From: a bacterium
GTDB taxonomy: Bacteria > Methylomirabilota > Methylomirabilia > Methylomirabilales > 2-02-FULL-66-22
Length of the DNA stretch: 42,143 nucleotides
Assembly: GCA_029580855.1 (NCBI GenBank)
Contig: JAKPQH010000002.1
Location: 1-42,143, forward strand
Direction of reading: 5' to 3'
Each line of letters opens with the position of its first letter. Within the stretch, counting starts at the first letter, position 1. The notes under the pieces were generated by a model. It worked only from the letters and a program-made list of their open reading frames with translations. It ran no database searches and had not been told where the DNA came from. Below are positions 9,198 through 19,790 of this stretch, piece by piece. A program made the position numbers and the translations under genes.

Positions 9198-9412
9198 GCG
9201 GGCGGATCCGGATCACCCTGCGGCGCAGCCGGATCGGCTCGACCCCGCGGCAACGTGCGGTCCTGCGCGGGCTGGGCCTCGGCAAGGTGGATTCGAGCGT
9301 GGTGCGGCTCGACGACGCCGCGATCCGCGGGATGGTGCGGAAGGTGGTCCATCTGGTGGAAGTCCAGACGGTGACGGATGCCGGACTCGCGCCGGGGAGT
9401 ACGGGATCATGA
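9194..9412 (+). CDS. rpmD: 50S ribosomal protein L30
   Basis: The product is 72 residues from a GTG inside the end of rps[21 protein letters not shown] and [20 protein letters not shown] match the two-helix three-strand L30 fold. Ordinary bacterial L30 is about 60 residues; the extra 10 or so at the C-terminus are not conserved. Its end overlaps the rplO ATG (ATGA). L30 is absent from some phyla but retained here. Confidence 0.95.
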   Translation: MSGRIRITLRRSRIGSTPRQRAVLRGLGLGKVDSSVVRLDDAAIRGMVRKVVHLVEVQTVTDAGLAPGSTGS

Positions 9413-9855
9413 AACTGCACGAGCTGAAGCCGCCCGCGGGTTCGCGCCGCCGCCGGAAGATCGTCGGCCGCGGGCCCGGATCGGGGCACGGGAAGACGTC
9501 GGGCAGGGGCGAGAAGGGGCAGCGGGCGCGGTCGGGCGGCGGTAGCCACCCCTGGTTCGAGGGTGGGCAGCTGCCGCTGCACCGGCGCGTCCCCAAGCGC
9601 GGGTTCGTCAATATCTTCCGCGAGGAGTACGCGATCCTCAACGTGAAGGACCTGGAACGCTTCGCACCGGGTACGGCCGTGACGCCGGCCGCGCTCGCCG
9701 AGGCGGGTCTAGTGCGGGTGGCCAGCGCGGCCGTGAAGGTCCTCGGGGATGGAAACCTCACCAAGGCCTTGACGGTCTCGGCGCACCGCTTCTCGAAAAT
9801 CGCTGCGGAGAAGATCCGGGCGGCGGGCGGCACTGTCGAGGTCATCGGATCGTGA
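9409..9855 (+). CDS. rplO: 50S ribosomal protein L15
   Basis: The product is 148 residues. The N-terminal half is the extended Gly/Arg-rich arm with [19 protein letters not shown], which threads into 23S rRNA. The C-terminal half holds [21 protein letters not shown]15 is a late 50S assembly protein. It is coupled at both ends, sharing ATGA with rpmD and GTGA with secY. Confidence 0.97.
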   Translation: MKLHELKPPAGSRRRRKIVGRGPGSGHGKTSGRGEKGQRARSGGGSHPWFEGGQLPLHRRVPKRGFVNIFREEYAILNVKDLERFAPGTAVTPAALAEAGLVRVASAAVKVLGDGNLTKALTVSAHRFSKIAAEKIRAAGGTVEVIGS

Positions 9856-11159
9856 TCGAGCAGGTCCGCAACATCTTCCGCGTTCCGGAGCTGAAGCGCC
9901 GGGTGCTCTTCACCTGCGCGCTTCTCATCGTGTACCGCCTGGGGGCCCACGTCCCCACGCCGGGCATCGACGCGCACGCGTTGGCGCAGTTCTTCCAGAC
10001 GCAGGCCGGGAGCCTCCTGGGGTTTTTCGACCTGTTCTCCGGCGGGGCCCTGAGGCGGCTGTCGGTGTTCGCTCTGGGGATCATGCCCTACATTTCCGCC
10101 TCCATCATTCTGCAGCTCCTGGCGGTGGTCATCCCGGCGTTGGAGAAGCTCCAGAAAGAGGGGGAACAGGGTCGCAAAAAGATCACGCAGTACACCCGGT
10201 TCGGCACGGTGGGGCTGGCCGCGATTCAGGGGCTGGGGATCGCCATCGGGCTGGAGAGTATGCAGATCAAGGGAGCCATGGTCGTGCCCAGCCCCGGCTG
10301 GGGTTTCCGCCTCATGACGACCGTCACCCTCACGGCGGGCACGATCTTTCTGATGTGGCTGGGCGAGCAGATCAGCGAGCGCGGCATCGGAAACGGGATT
10401 TCGCTGCTGATCTTCGCCGGCATCATCGTGCGGCTGCCCGAGGCCATCGTGGCTTCCTGGACGCTGATCACCCAGGGGGAGATGAACCCGCTCATCTTCC
10501 TGCTGCTGCTGGTCCTGATGGTGGCCGTGGTGGCCGGCGTCATCCTGATGACCCTGGGGCAGCGGCGCATCCCCGTGCAGTACGCCAAGCGGGTGGTGGG
10601 CCGGCGGGTGTACGGCGGGCAGAGCACCCACATCCCCCTGCGCGTCAACACGGCGGGTGTGATCCCGGTGATCTTCGCCAGCTCCATCATCGCCTTCCCG
10701 GCGACCGCGGCGCAGTTCATCAACCACCCGTGGGCGCAGGCGGTGAAGAACTGGCTGGCGTTCGGCGGGGTGCCCTATACGGTGATCTACGCGGGCGGGA
10801 TCATCTTTTTCACCTATTTCTACACCGCCATCATCTTCAATCCCAGCGACGTGGCGGACAACATGAAGAAGTATGGCGGGTTCATCCCGGGCATCCGGCC
10901 GGGCAGCAAGACGGCGGAGTTTATCGAGCGCGTGCTGGACCGGGTCACGCTGGTCGGCGCGCTATACCTGGCGGCTATCTCGGTGCTGCCGGAGATCCTG
11001 ATCACGCACATGAACGTGCCCTTCTACTTCGGGGGCACCTCGCTCCTGATCGTGGTGGGGGTCGCCCTGGACACGGTCCAGCAGGTGGAATCGCACCTGC
11101 TGATGCGGCATTACGAGGGGTTTTTGAAGAAGGCCAAGGTGCGGGGGCGGATCGGCTAG
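9852..11159 (+). CDS. secY: Protein translocase subunit SecY
   Basis: The product is 435 residues with about ten hydrophobic spans, as for SecY. It forms the channel of the Sec system with SecE and SecG in the inner membrane. The start is a GTG overlapping the rplO stop and gives [20 protein letters not shown]. The plug and first signature are in [13 protein letters not shown] and [20 protein letters not shown]. The cytosolic loop [19 protein letters not shown] and the C-terminal [19 protein letters not shown] are conserved. Placement between rplO and adk is the standard spc operon order. Confidence 0.98.
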   Translation: MIEQVRNIFRVPELKRRVLFTCALLIVYRLGAHVPTPGIDAHALAQFFQTQAGSLLGFFDLFSGGALRRLSVFALGIMPYISASIILQLLAVVIPALEKLQKEGEQGRKKITQYTRFGTVGLAAIQGLGIAIGLESMQIKGAMVVPSPGWGFRLMTTVTLTAGTIFLMWLGEQISERGIGNGISLLIFAGIIVRLPEAIVASWTLITQGEMNPLIFLLLLVLMVAVVAGVILMTLGQRRIPVQYAKRVVGRRVYGGQSTHIPLRVNTAGVIPVIFASSIIAFPATAAQFINHPWAQAVKNWLAFGGVPYTVIYAGGIIFFTYFYTAIIFNPSDVADNMKKYGGFIPGIRPGSKTAEFIERVLDRVTLVGALYLAAISVLPEILITHMNVPFYFGGTSLLIVVGVALDTVQQVESHLLMRHYEGFLKKAKVRGRIG

Positions 11160-11190
11160 CCGGGACCCGTCCCGCGGGCGCAAAGCGACG

Positions 11191-11835
11191 ATGCGGATCA
11201 TTCTGCTGGGGCCTCCCGGTGCGGGCAAGGGGACGCAGGCTAAGCTGCTGGTCGAGCGGTTGGCGGTTCCCCAGATCTCGACCGGCGATATGCTGCGGGC
11301 GGCGGTCAAGGACGGCGGGCCGCTGGGGGGGCAGGCCAAGGCGTACATGGACCGCGGCGCGCTGGTGCCCGACGAGGTGATCATCGGGCTGGTGCGCGAG
11401 CGGCTGCAGGCCGCCGATTGCGCGCGCGGCTACATCCTGGACGGGTTTCCGCGCACCGTGGCGCAGGCCGAGGCGCTGGAGAAGACCCTCGGGGAGTTGC
11501 GCCTCAACCTGGACCACGTCTTGTACCTCGACGTCCCCGTCGAGGAGTTGGTGGAACGCATCGCCGGTCGCCGCACCTGCCGCCGGTGCGGGGCGATGTC
11601 GCACGTGCGGTTCTCCCCCACCCGGCGGGACGGCGTCTGCGACGTCTGCGGGGGCGAGACGTACCAGCGGGATGACGATGGCGAGGACACCGTGCGACGG
11701 CGCCTGGCGGTCTACACGGAGCAGACGGCGCCCCTGGTGCGATTCTACGAGGGGCGCGGCGTCCTCCGGCGGATCGTCGGAACGGGCGAGATCGGCGAGA
11801 TCTTCGCCCGCATGGTTCAAAGCTTGGGCGGTTGA
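11191..11835 (+). CDS. adk: Adenylate kinase, zinc-lid form
   Basis: The product is 214 residues. It interconverts ATP + AMP and 2 ADP in the cytosol. The P-loop [10 protein letters not shown] is at residues 7-16, the AMP-binding part has STGDMLRAA and DGFPRT, and the long LID (about 122-160) has C130/C133 and C150/C153, a structural zinc site common in Gram-positive and many other adenylate kinases. The secY-adk-map order is conserved in many phyla. Only three bases separate it from map. Confidence 0.97.
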   Translation: MRIILLGPPGAGKGTQAKLLVERLAVPQISTGDMLRAAVKDGGPLGGQAKAYMDRGALVPDEVIIGLVRERLQAADCARGYILDGFPRTVAQAEALEKTLGELRLNLDHVLYLDVPVEELVERIAGRRTCRRCGAMSHVRFSPTRRDGVCDVCGGETYQRDDDGEDTVRRRLAVYTEQTAPLVRFYEGRGVLRRIVGTGEIGEIFARMVQSLGG

Positions 11836-11838
11836 AAC

Positions 11839-12615
11839 ATGCGGGATAAAATCATCCTGAAGGCGCCCTGGGAGCTGGAGATCCTCCGTCGAAGCAACCG
11901 CCTGGTGGCCGAAACCCTTCAGGAATTGGCCCGGCGCGTGCGGCCGGGCGTGACGACGCTGGAGTTGGACCGGTTCGCCGAGGCGTACCTGCGCGAGCGG
12001 GGCGCTCGACCGGCGTTCAAGGGATACCGGGATTACCCGTTCACGCTCTGCACGTCGATCAACGAGGCCGTGGTGCACGGGTTCCCCTCGGCGCGGGCGC
12101 TGCAGGAGGGAGATATCCTCAGCCTGGACATGGGCGCCGTCGTGGACGAGTACTACGGCGACGCCGCGGTCACGCTGCCGGTCGGCCGCATCTCGCCCGA
12201 GGCCGAGCGGCTGCTCCGCGTGACCCGCGAGTGCCTCGACCGCGCCGTGCAGGCCGCCCAGCCCGGTGGGCGCCTGGCGGACATTTCCCAGGCGGTGCAG
12301 CGCCACGCCGAGGCCAACGGATTCTCGGTGGTACGGGTGTTCGTGGGGCACGGCATCGGCAAGTCGCTGCACGAGGCACCCCAGATCCCGAACTTCCTGG
12401 ACGCGGGGCAAGGGCGCGGGCCGGTTCTGAAGCCGGGGATGGTGCTGGCCATCGAGCCCATGGTCAACGCGGGTGGTCCGGACGTGAAGGTGCTGGAGGA
12501 CCGCTGGACGGCGGTCACCGCCGACGGGGCCTTGTCGGCCCATTTCGAGCACACGGTGGCCATCACCGAGCACGGGCCGGATATTCTGACTCTTTTGAAC
12601 GGCCGCGGTCTGTAG
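11839..12615 (+). CDS. map: Methionine aminopeptidase, type I
   Basis: The product is 258 residues and removes the initiator methionine from nascent proteins. All five metal ligands are visible: D97 and D108 ([16 protein letters not shown]), H171 ([10 protein letters not shown]), E206 (AIEPM) and E237 (FEHTV). H80 in NEAVVHGFP is the substrate-contacting histidine. It lacks the N-terminal SH3/zinc extension, so it is the class Ia form. It is followed by infA, as in Firmicutes, Deltaproteobacteria and relatives. Confidence 0.97.
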   Translation: MRDKIILKAPWELEILRRSNRLVAETLQELARRVRPGVTTLELDRFAEAYLRERGARPAFKGYRDYPFTLCTSINEAVVHGFPSARALQEGDILSLDMGAVVDEYYGDAAVTLPVGRISPEAERLLRVTRECLDRAVQAAQPGGRLADISQAVQRHAEANGFSVVRVFVGHGIGKSLHEAPQIPNFLDAGQGRGPVLKPGMVLAIEPMVNAGGPDVKVLEDRWTAVTADGALSAHFEHTVAITEHGPDILTLLNGRGL

Positions 12616-12647
12616 GGCGCGCTGCCGGGGCGAGGGACGCCGGATTT

Positions 12648-12866
12648 ATGGCCAAGGAAGAGGCCATCGAAGTTGAAGGGACGGTGCTGGAGCCCCTGCC
12701 CAACGCCATGTTCCGCGTGGAGCTGGAGACCGGACACAAGGTGCTGGCCCACATCTCGGGGAAGATGCGGATGCACTTCATCCGCATCCTGCCGGGGGAC
12801 AAGGTCACGGTGGAGCTGTCTCCCTACGATCTGACGCGGGGACGGATCATCTATCGCTTCAAGTGA
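12648..12866 (+). CDS. infA: Translation initiation factor IF-1
   Basis: The product is 72 residues, the typical length. It is an S1-like OB fold, with [36 protein letters not shown] and the closing [17 protein letters not shown]-1 blocks the A-site during initiation and works with IF-2, encoded further along this window. The ATG at this position gives the family-standard [11 protein letters not shown] start; the gene is embedded in a longer open frame that was disregarded. Confidence 0.97.
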   Translation: MAKEEAIEVEGTVLEPLPNAMFRVELETGHKVLAHISGKMRMHFIRILPGDKVTVELSPYDLTRGRIIYRFK

Positions 12867-12901
12867 CCCCGGCCGAGTGCGGCCGGGAGACGGGTGCGCG
12901 G

Positions 12902-13015
12902 ATGAAGGTGCGGGCGTCGGTGAAAACGATGTGCGAGAAGTGCAAGATCATCAAGCGGAAGGGGGTCATCCGCGTGATGTGCGAGAACCCCAAGCACAAA
13001 CAGCGCCAAGGCTAG
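12902..13015 (+). CDS. rpmJ: 50S ribosomal protein L36, zinc form
   Basis: The product is only 37 residues. [15 protein letters not shown] gives C11 and C14, and [13 protein letters not shown] gives C27 and H32, the Cys3His zinc site of the C+ type of L36. It fits between infA and rpsM exactly as in most bacteria. A GTG-rich upstream stretch and an in-frame TAG after QRQG define its limits. Confidence 0.95.
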   Translation: MKVRASVKTMCEKCKIIKRKGVIRVMCENPKHKQRQG

Positions 13016-13051
13016 GTCGGGGGCGCCGTCGGCGCGCCAGGGAGGTTTGCG

Positions 13052-13450
13052 GTGGCGAGAATTGCGGGCGTGGATCTGCCGCGCGAGAAACGGCTGGAGG
13101 TGGCCCTCACCTACATCTACGGGATCGGTCGGTCCCTGTCGCGGAAGATTCTGACCGAGGCCGAGGTCAGCACGGATGTCCGGGTCAAGGACCTCACCGA
13201 GGACCAGGTGAACAAGCTACGCCGGGTCATCGAGGGCGCCTACCGGGTCGAGGGCGACCTGAAGCGCCAGGTGGCCATGGATGTCAAGCGGCTCATGGAC
13301 ATCGGCTGCTACCGGGGGCTGCGCCACCGCCGGGGTCTCCCGGTGCGGGGACAGCGGACCAGCACCAACGCGCGCACCCGCAAGGGACCGAAACGCACCG
13401 TGGGGGTGAAACGGTCGGCCAAGGCCTCGCCGACCGGCAAGGGGGCGTAG
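13052..13450 (+). CDS. rpsM: 30S ribosomal protein S13
   Basis: The product is 132 residues from a GTG after the strong Shine-Dalgarno [26 protein letters not shown] and [19 protein letters not shown] are the S13 signatures, with the basic C-terminal tail that touches P-site tRNA. It opens the alpha operon. A 95-base gap follows with the hairpin CCGGGCC-GGC-GGCCCGG at 13498-13514, lacking a T-tract. Confidence 0.97.
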   Translation: MARIAGVDLPREKRLEVALTYIYGIGRSLSRKILTEAEVSTDVRVKDLTEDQVNKLRRVIEGAYRVEGDLKRQVAMDVKRLMDIGCYRGLRHRRGLPVRGQRTSTNARTRKGPKRTVGVKRSAKASPTGKGA

Positions 13451-13545
13451 CGGGCTGCGTCGCGCGGTCCGGGGAAGAGCAGGTTGGAGGCGGTGCACCG
13501 GGCCGGCGGCCCGGCGGAGGATGTCCAGCGGTTCGGGAGGAGTGA

Positions 13546-13950
13546 ATGGGGACACCAGCGAAACGGTCGGCTCCCACGCGCCCCAGCAAGAAGGAAGGGA
13601 AGGGGGTCACCCACGGCGTCGCCTGCATCCAGGCGACCTTCAACAACACCATCGTGACCATCACGGACGGGACGGGCAACGTGGTCACGTGGGCCAGCGC
13701 CGGGAGCGTCGGATTCAAGGGCTCGCGCAAGAGCACCCCGTTTGCCGCGCAGATGGCGTCGGAGAACGCCGCCCAGAAGGCCATGGCGCAGGGGATGAAA
13801 GAGGTCAAGGTTTACGTGAAGGGTCCCGGGGCCGGGCGGGAGGCGGCCATCCGCTCCCTGCAGGCGGCGGGGCTGGAGATCACGGCCATCAAGGACGTGA
13901 CGCCGATCCCCCACAACAGGTGCCGTCCGCGCAAGCGGCGCCGTGTTTAG
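13546..13950 (+). CDS. rpsK: 30S ribosomal protein S11
   Basis: The product is 134 residues. [39 protein letters not shown] and the C-terminal [18 protein letters not shown] are diagnostic. S11 shapes the 30S platform at the E-site mRNA. The variable N-terminal ~15 residues are Lys/Ser/Pro rich. The start follows GGGAGGAG. It ends 15 bases before rpsD. Confidence 0.97.
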   Translation: MGTPAKRSAPTRPSKKEGKGVTHGVACIQATFNNTIVTITDGTGNVVTWASAGSVGFKGSRKSTPFAAQMASENAAQKAMAQGMKEVKVYVKGPGAGREAAIRSLQAAGLEITAIKDVTPIPHNRCRPRKRRRV

Positions 13951-13965
13951 GAAGGAGTAGCGTCC

Positions 13966-14592
13966 GTGGCGCGACACACGAATCCGGTCTGCAAGCTGTG
14001 CCGGCGCGAAGGCATGAAGCTGTTCCTCAAGGGCGATCGGTGCTTTACGGTCAAGTGCGCCGTGGAGAAGCGGAACTACCCGCCGGGCGAGCACGGCCAG
14101 CGTCGGTCCAAACCGTCCGAGTACGGTCTGCAGCTCCGCGAAAAACAGAAGATGAAGCGGATCTACGGTGTCCTGGAGACGCAGTTCCGCACGTACTTCG
14201 AGGTGGCCGCACGGCAGAAAGGCGTCACGGGCGAGAACCTGGTCCGCCTCCTGGAGCGGCGACTGGACAACATCGTGCACCGGCTGGGTTTCGCGGCCTC
14301 CCGCGCCCAGGCCCGGGTGCTGGTGCGGCACGGCCATTTCCGCGTGAACGGGCGGCGGGTGACCATCCCCTCGGTTCTGCTCAAAGCCGGGGACGTGGTC
14401 GAGGTCCAGCCCAAAAGCCGCGAGTCGGCCGAGATCGCCGGCGCCCTGGAAGGGGCGAAGAAGCGCCGCGTGCCCACCTGGCTCGAGTTGGACGCCGGCA
14501 ATTTCAAAGCCACGGTCCGGACGCTTCCCAGCAAGGAGGAGATGGCCATCCCGGTTCAGGAGCAACTGGTGGTTGCCCTGTATTCGAAGTAG
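13966..14592 (+). CDS. rpsD: 30S ribosomal protein S4, zinc form
   Basis: The product is 208 residues from a GTG preceded by GGAAGGAG. Four cysteines in the N-terminus (C9, C12, C26, C31; VCKLCRREG and CFTVKC) form the zinc site of the C+ S4 type. The S4 RNA-binding domain is at about 95-160 ([33 protein letters not shown]). S4 nucleates 30S assembly and in E. coli represses the alpha operon. Its place between rpsK and rpoA is standard. Confidence 0.97.
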   Translation: MARHTNPVCKLCRREGMKLFLKGDRCFTVKCAVEKRNYPPGEHGQRRSKPSEYGLQLREKQKMKRIYGVLETQFRTYFEVAARQKGVTGENLVRLLERRLDNIVHRLGFAASRAQARVLVRHGHFRVNGRRVTIPSVLLKAGDVVEVQPKSRESAEIAGALEGAKKRRVPTWLELDAGNFKATVRTLPSKEEMAIPVQEQLVVALYSK

Positions 14593-14613
14593 GCGGCGAG
14601 GGAGAGGCTGAGC

Positions 14614-15615
<1,002 letters not shown>

Positions 15616-15657
15616 GAGCGATCCAGCCCGGCGCGCACCCTGGGGAGAGCAACGGCA

Positions 15658-16161
15658 ATGCGGCACAGGCAAGCGGGACGAAAGCTCGGCCGGACCATGG
15701 CGCATCGCGAGATGATGATGCGCAACCTCGTGACGTCGCTGGTCCTCTACGAGAAGATCATCACCACCGCGGCCAAGGCCAAAGATCTGCGCGGCGTGGC
15801 CGAGAAGATGGTCACGCTCGCCAAGCGCGAGGACCTGCACGCGCGGCGGCAGGCGGCGGAGGTGCTGACCGACGACAAGGCGCTGAAGAAGCTCTTCGAG
15901 ACCATCGGCGCCCGGTACCGGGAGCGAAACGGCGGGTATACGCGGATCACCAAGCTGGACTACCGGATGGGAGACGGCGCCCCTTTGGCGGCCATCGAGT
16001 TCCTCGGAGCCGAGACCGCGGAGCCTGCCAAGGGCGCAGGCAAGGCGCGCGCCGCCAAGGGTGCGGGTGAGGCCGCGCCGAAGGGCCGCCGGCGCCGCCG
16101 GCGCCGCAGCAAGCAAGCCGCCGCCGCGGCGACGACTTCTCCCGCCGGCTCGGAAGGCTGA
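15658..16161 (+). CDS. rplQ: 50S ribosomal protein L17 with C-terminal extension
   Basis: The product is 167 residues, against about 115-130 for most L17. The core [39 protein letters not shown] and [18 protein letters not shown] ends near residue 118. The remaining ~49 residues are Ala/Gly/Lys followed by an arginine run ([10 protein letters not shown]), probably a disordered rRNA-binding tail. L17 lies near the tunnel exit. It is the last ribosomal gene of the cluster and is followed by a strong terminator. Confidence 0.97.
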   Translation: MRHRQAGRKLGRTMAHREMMMRNLVTSLVLYEKIITTAAKAKDLRGVAEKMVTLAKREDLHARRQAAEVLTDDKALKKLFETIGARYRERNGGYTRITKLDYRMGDGAPLAAIEFLGAETAEPAKGAGKARAAKGAGEAAPKGRRRRRRRSKQAAAAATTSPAGSEG

Positions 16162-16196
16162 GCGTTCGGTTCCGGCGGCATCGAATGCGTTGTCGT

Positions 16197-16232
16197 GCGC
16201 CCTTCCGCGTGATCCTGCGGGAGGGCGCTTTT
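16197..16232 (+). terminator. Intrinsic terminator closing the ribosomal cluster
   Basis: The arms GCGCCCTTCCGC (16197-16208) and GCGGGAGGGCGC (16217-16228) pair over 12 bases with one G-U, around the 8-base loop GTGATCCT, followed directly by TTTT. It starts 35 bases after the rplQ stop, with no competing ORF, so it is a convincing end for the S10-spc-alpha transcript. The next gene begins about 48 bases later and needs its own promoter or read-through. Confidence 0.85.
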
Positions 16233-16279
16233 CATTCCGGCGCCGCCGATGGGCGATCGGCGGCGGGCGGGGGACGGGG

Positions 16280-17530
16280 ATGGAGATCTCTCTCAAATAC
16301 GGCCACGCCAGCCAGCGGCTCCGCCTCCCGGCCGGTCTGCGCACCGCGGTCCTGATGCCCGGCCGGACCGGAGGCGCGGGCCCGGAGGCGGACCTGGTAC
16401 GGGCGGCCCTGGCCGAGCCGATCGGCTGCCCCCGTCTCGCCAGCCTGGTCACCCCGGGCCAACGAGTGGCGGTGGTCACGGCGGACATCACGCGTCCCTG
16501 CCCATCGGACCGCCTGCTGCCCTGGGTCCTGGACGAGCTGAACGAGGGAGGGGTTTCCGACGGGGATATCACCGTGGTGTTCGGCCTCGGCACCCACCGC
16601 CCGCACACCCCGGCGGAGCAGCAGGCGCTGGTCGGGCCGGCGGTCTTCCGGCGGGTCCGGTGCATCGATTCGGATCCCGCGGACGTGGAGGCGGTGGGCG
16701 TCACGCGGCGCGGAACGCCGGTGGACGTCTTCCGCCCGGTCCAGCGGGCCGACGTGCGCGTCCTGCTGGGCGTGATCGAGTACCACTACTTCGCCGGGTA
16801 CAGTGGCGGGCTCAAGGCTCTCGTCCCCGGCGTATGCACCGAGGCCACCATCCAGGCGAACCATCGCCGGATGACGGAACCGGGTGCCCTGGCGGGGCGC
16901 CTGGAGGGAAACCCGGTCCGCGACGACATCGACGAGGCGGGGGCGCTGGTGGGGGCGGAGTTCATCCTGAACGTCGTCCTGGACGAGGACAAGCGCATCG
17001 TGCGGGCGGTCGCGGGCCACCCGGTTCTGGCGCACCGGGCCGGCTGCGCGGCCCTGGACGCATTTGGCCGGGCCACCGTGGACCGACCCGCCGATGTGGT
17101 GGTGATCGGCGCCGGTGGCTCCCCCAAGGACATCAACCTGTACCAGGCCCAGAAGGCGTTGGACAACGGCCGGCACATCGTCCGGCCGGGCGGTGTCCTC
17201 CTGCTGGTGGCGGAATGCCCGGAGGGGCTCGGCCACCACACGTTCGAGGAGTGGATGCAGGATCCGGGCGGGCTGGACGGCATCCTGGACCGCATCCGCC
17301 GCGAGTTCGTGGTCGGCGGGCACAAGGCGGCGGCCGTGGCGCTGGCCATGAAACAGGCTGCGGTCTACCTGGTCTCGTCGCTGCCCCCGGGGCTGGCGCG
17401 CTCGCTGCGCTTCGTCCCGTTCGGCGACCTGGACGGCGCCGTCACCGCGGCGCTCGGCGCGGTCGGCCCCGATCCGTTCGTGGCCGTCTTGCCCGAGGGG
17501 GGCTCCGTGCTGCCCTCGGTGTCCGGCTGA
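16280..17530 (+). CDS. larA: LarA-type (DUF2088) nickel-pincer racemase family protein
   Basis: The product is 416 residues from the ATG giving MEISLKYGHASQRL. It matches the lactate racemase LarA family, which uses a nickel-pincer nucleotide. Visible motifs are DITRPCP (69-75), GLGTHR (H106), EYHYFAGYSGGLKAL with H169 and K179, and NH at 194-195. H169, K179 and H195 keep the exact spacing of His174, Lys184 and His200 in Lactiplantibacillus plantarum LarA, where the lysine holds the cofactor and the last histidine binds nickel. No larB, larC or larE cofactor-synthesis gene lies nearby. The true substrate is open, since the family racemises several 2-hydroxyacids. Confidence 0.8.
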   Translation: MEISLKYGHASQRLRLPAGLRTAVLMPGRTGGAGPEADLVRAALAEPIGCPRLASLVTPGQRVAVVTADITRPCPSDRLLPWVLDELNEGGVSDGDITVVFGLGTHRPHTPAEQQALVGPAVFRRVRCIDSDPADVEAVGVTRRGTPVDVFRPVQRADVRVLLGVIEYHYFAGYSGGLKALVPGVCTEATIQANHRRMTEPGALAGRLEGNPVRDDIDEAGALVGAEFILNVVLDEDKRIVRAVAGHPVLAHRAGCAALDAFGRATVDRPADVVVIGAGGSPKDINLYQAQKALDNGRHIVRPGGVLLLVAECPEGLGHHTFEEWMQDPGGLDGILDRIRREFVVGGHKAAAVALAMKQAAVYLVSSLPPGLARSLRFVPFGDLDGAVTAALGAVGPDPFVAVLPEGGSVLPSVSG

Positions 17531-17687
17531 CCCGCCGGGCCGGGGGCGGCCGCGGGGGCGACGCCGACGGGGCGTTGTGGAAGATCGAATTCGATCGGGC
17601 TGCCGGGAAGGCCCGGCCAGCGGAAAGAGCCTCCTTCGGCGGCCCGTGTGACGACAACGGGATCCATCTTCAACCGCGAGGGGAACT

Positions 17688-19778
17688 ATGAAGCGACCGG
17701 AGACGGCGAAGATCCGAAACATCGCGCTGGTGGCTCACGGCAGCGCGGGCAAGACCACGCTGACGGAGGCCATGCTGTACTCCGCCGGGGCCACCACGCG
17801 GCTCGGCCGGGTCGAAGACGGCACGACGACCACGGACTTCGATGAGGACGAGATCCGTCGGAAGATCAGCATCGGTATCGCGCTGGCGTGGGCAGAATGG
17901 AAAGGGCATAAACTGAACCTGGTGGATACGCCCGGGTTCGCCGCGTTTCTCGCCGACGCGCGGAATGCCCTGCGGGTGGTGGATGGGGCCGTGGTGGTGG
18001 TCGGGGCCGTGGACGGTGTGAAGGTGCAGACCGAAAAGGTTTGGAGCACGGCCGCCGCCCTGGAGTTGCCCTGCGCGGTCTATGTCTCCAAGATGGACCG
18101 CGAGCGGGCGGACTTCACGCGCGCGGTGGAGGACATCCGCAAGAACCTTTCGGCGAGCGCCGTCCCGCTCCACGTGCCCATCGGCCACGAGGCGGGATTC
18201 AACGGCGTCGTGGACCTGGTCCGGATGCGGGCGCTGCGCTTCACGCCCGACGGCTCCGGCAAGCCGACAGAGGAAGAGATTCCCGCCGACGTCCGGGAGC
18301 TGGCCGAGAGCCAGCGCGCCGCCTTGGTAGAGGCCGTGGCCGAGGCGGACGATGGGCTGCTGGAGAAATACCTGGAGCACGGCGAGCTCTCCGAGACCGA
18401 GGTGCGGGATGGGCTGGTGCGGGCGATCCGGGACCGGAAGGTGTTTCCCATCCTGTGCGGGGCGCCGTCGCGCAACGTGGGCGTGACGCCCCTCCTGGAC
18501 CTGGTGGTGGAGGCGTTCCCGTCGCCGCTGGACCGCCCGCCGGTCGAGGGGACGGACGCGAAGGGTAACGCGGTGCGCTGCGAGGCCGACGACGGTGCTC
18601 CCCTGACCGCCCTGGTGTTCAAGACGATTGCCGATCCCTTCGCCGGCAAGGTGACCATGTTCCGGATCTACGCCGGCACCCTGACCTCGGACTGCTCGGT
18701 GCTGAACGTCAGCAAAGGGGCCCGCGAACGCATCGGACAGCTCCTCCTCCTGCGCGGCAAGCAGCAGACCGCGGTGGAGTCGCTGGGGGCCGGCGACATC
18801 GGGGCGGTGGTGAAGCTGAAGGAGACCGGCACGGGCGACACGCTCTGCGACGAGAAGGCGCCGGTCCGGCTGCCCGAGATCAGCTTCCCGGCCCCCGTGA
18901 TCTCGTTCGCCGTCGAGCCGAAGGCGAAGGGGGACGAGGACAAGATGAGCTCCGCCTTCACGCGGCTCCGCGAGGAGGACCCCACCATCCAGATCCGCTT
19001 CGATCCGCAGACGCGCGAGACCGTCGTCTCGGGTATGGGGCGCGCGCACGTGGAGATCGTGGCCGAGCGCTTGAAGCGGAAGTTCGGGGTGGACGTGACG
19101 CTGAAGACCCCGCGTGTCCCCTACAAGGAGACGATCAAGGCGCGGGTGCGCGAGGTGCAGGGGCGGCACAAGAAGCAGACCGGCGGGCGCGGCCAGTTCG
19201 GGGACTGCTGGATCCACATGGAGCCCCTGCCGCGCGGCGGCGGTTTCGAGTTCTCCAATCAGATCGTGGGCGGGGCCATCCCGCGGAACTTCATCCCGGC
19301 GGTGGAAAAGGGGATCGTGGAGGGCATGGAGCGGGGCGCCGTGGCGGGCTACCAGGTGGTGGACCTCAAGGTCATCCTCTACGACGGCTCGACCCACCCC
19401 GTGGATTCGTCGGAAATGGCCTTCAAGCTGGCAGGGCGTCTGGCGTTCCGGAAGGCGGTGGCCCAGGCCAAGCCCACGCTCCTCGAACCCATCATGACGG
19501 TGGAGGTGGTGGCTCCGGCCGACTGTATGGGGGACATCGTGGGCGACCTCAACAGCAAGCGCGGACGCGTGCTGGGCATCGACGCCAAGGGGCGGAACCA
19601 GGCCGTCAAGGCCAACGTACCGCTGGCGGAAATGCTGGAGTTTGATCCACGGCTTCGCTCCATCACCGGCGACCGCGGGGACTACAGCATGGAGTTCTCG
19701 CACTACGAGGAGGTGCCGGCGCATATCCAGGAGAAGATCATCGCGGAGTCGAAGCCCGTGGAGGAGGAAGAGGAGTAG
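17688..19778 (+). CDS. EF-G-like translation GTPase (divergent paralogue)
   Basis: The product is 696 residues with the full five-domain EF-G layout. The G1 loop reads AHGSAGKTT (16-24) instead of AHIDAGKTT, DTPGF is kept, and G4 is SKMD instead of NKMD. Domain IV has KKQTGGRGQFGDCWI and GGAIPRNFIPAVEKG, and domain V has EVVAPADCMGDIVGDLNSKRG. It thus belongs with the EF-G2/FusA2 paralogues (for example Thermus EF-G-2 and mycobacterial FusA2), whose role is unsettled, rather than the main translocase, which normally lies upstream of tuf. The gap before it (17531-17687) holds the palindrome GATCGAATTCGATC (17583-17596) and the hairpin GCCGGG-AAGG-CCCGGC without a T-tract. Confidence 0.9.
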   Translation: MKRPETAKIRNIALVAHGSAGKTTLTEAMLYSAGATTRLGRVEDGTTTTDFDEDEIRRKISIGIALAWAEWKGHKLNLVDTPGFAAFLADARNALRVVDGAVVVVGAVDGVKVQTEKVWSTAAALELPCAVYVSKMDRERADFTRAVEDIRKNLSASAVPLHVPIGHEAGFNGVVDLVRMRALRFTPDGSGKPTEEEIPADVRELAESQRAALVEAVAEADDGLLEKYLEHGELSETEVRDGLVRAIRDRKVFPILCGAPSRNVGVTPLLDLVVEAFPSPLDRPPVEGTDAKGNAVRCEADDGAPLTALVFKTIADPFAGKVTMFRIYAGTLTSDCSVLNVSKGARERIGQLLLLRGKQQTAVESLGAGDIGAVVKLKETGTGDTLCDEKAPVRLPEISFPAPVISFAVEPKAKGDEDKMSSAFTRLREEDPTIQIRFDPQTRETVVSGMGRAHVEIVAERLKRKFGVDVTLKTPRVPYKETIKARVREVQGRHKKQTGGRGQFGDCWIHMEPLPRGGGFEFSNQIVGGAIPRNFIPAVEKGIVEGMERGAVAGYQVVDLKVILYDGSTHPVDSSEMAFKLAGRLAFRKAVAQAKPTLLEPIMTVEVVAPADCMGDIVGDLNSKRGRVLGIDAKGRNQAVKANVPLAEMLEFDPRLRSITGDRGDYSMEFSHYEEVPAHIQEKIIAESKPVEEEEE

Positions 19779-19790
19779 CGCGTTTTTTCC

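Noticed and set aside
13498..13514. Hairpin between rpsM and rpsK as a terminator
   Set aside because: CCGGGCC-GGC-GGCCCGG is short and has no T-tract, and the genes on both sides belong to one operon.
17583..17596. GATCGAATTCGATC as an operator
   Set aside because: It is a perfect 14-base palindrome, but it lies about 90 bases before the gene without a promoter nearby and no second copy was noticed.
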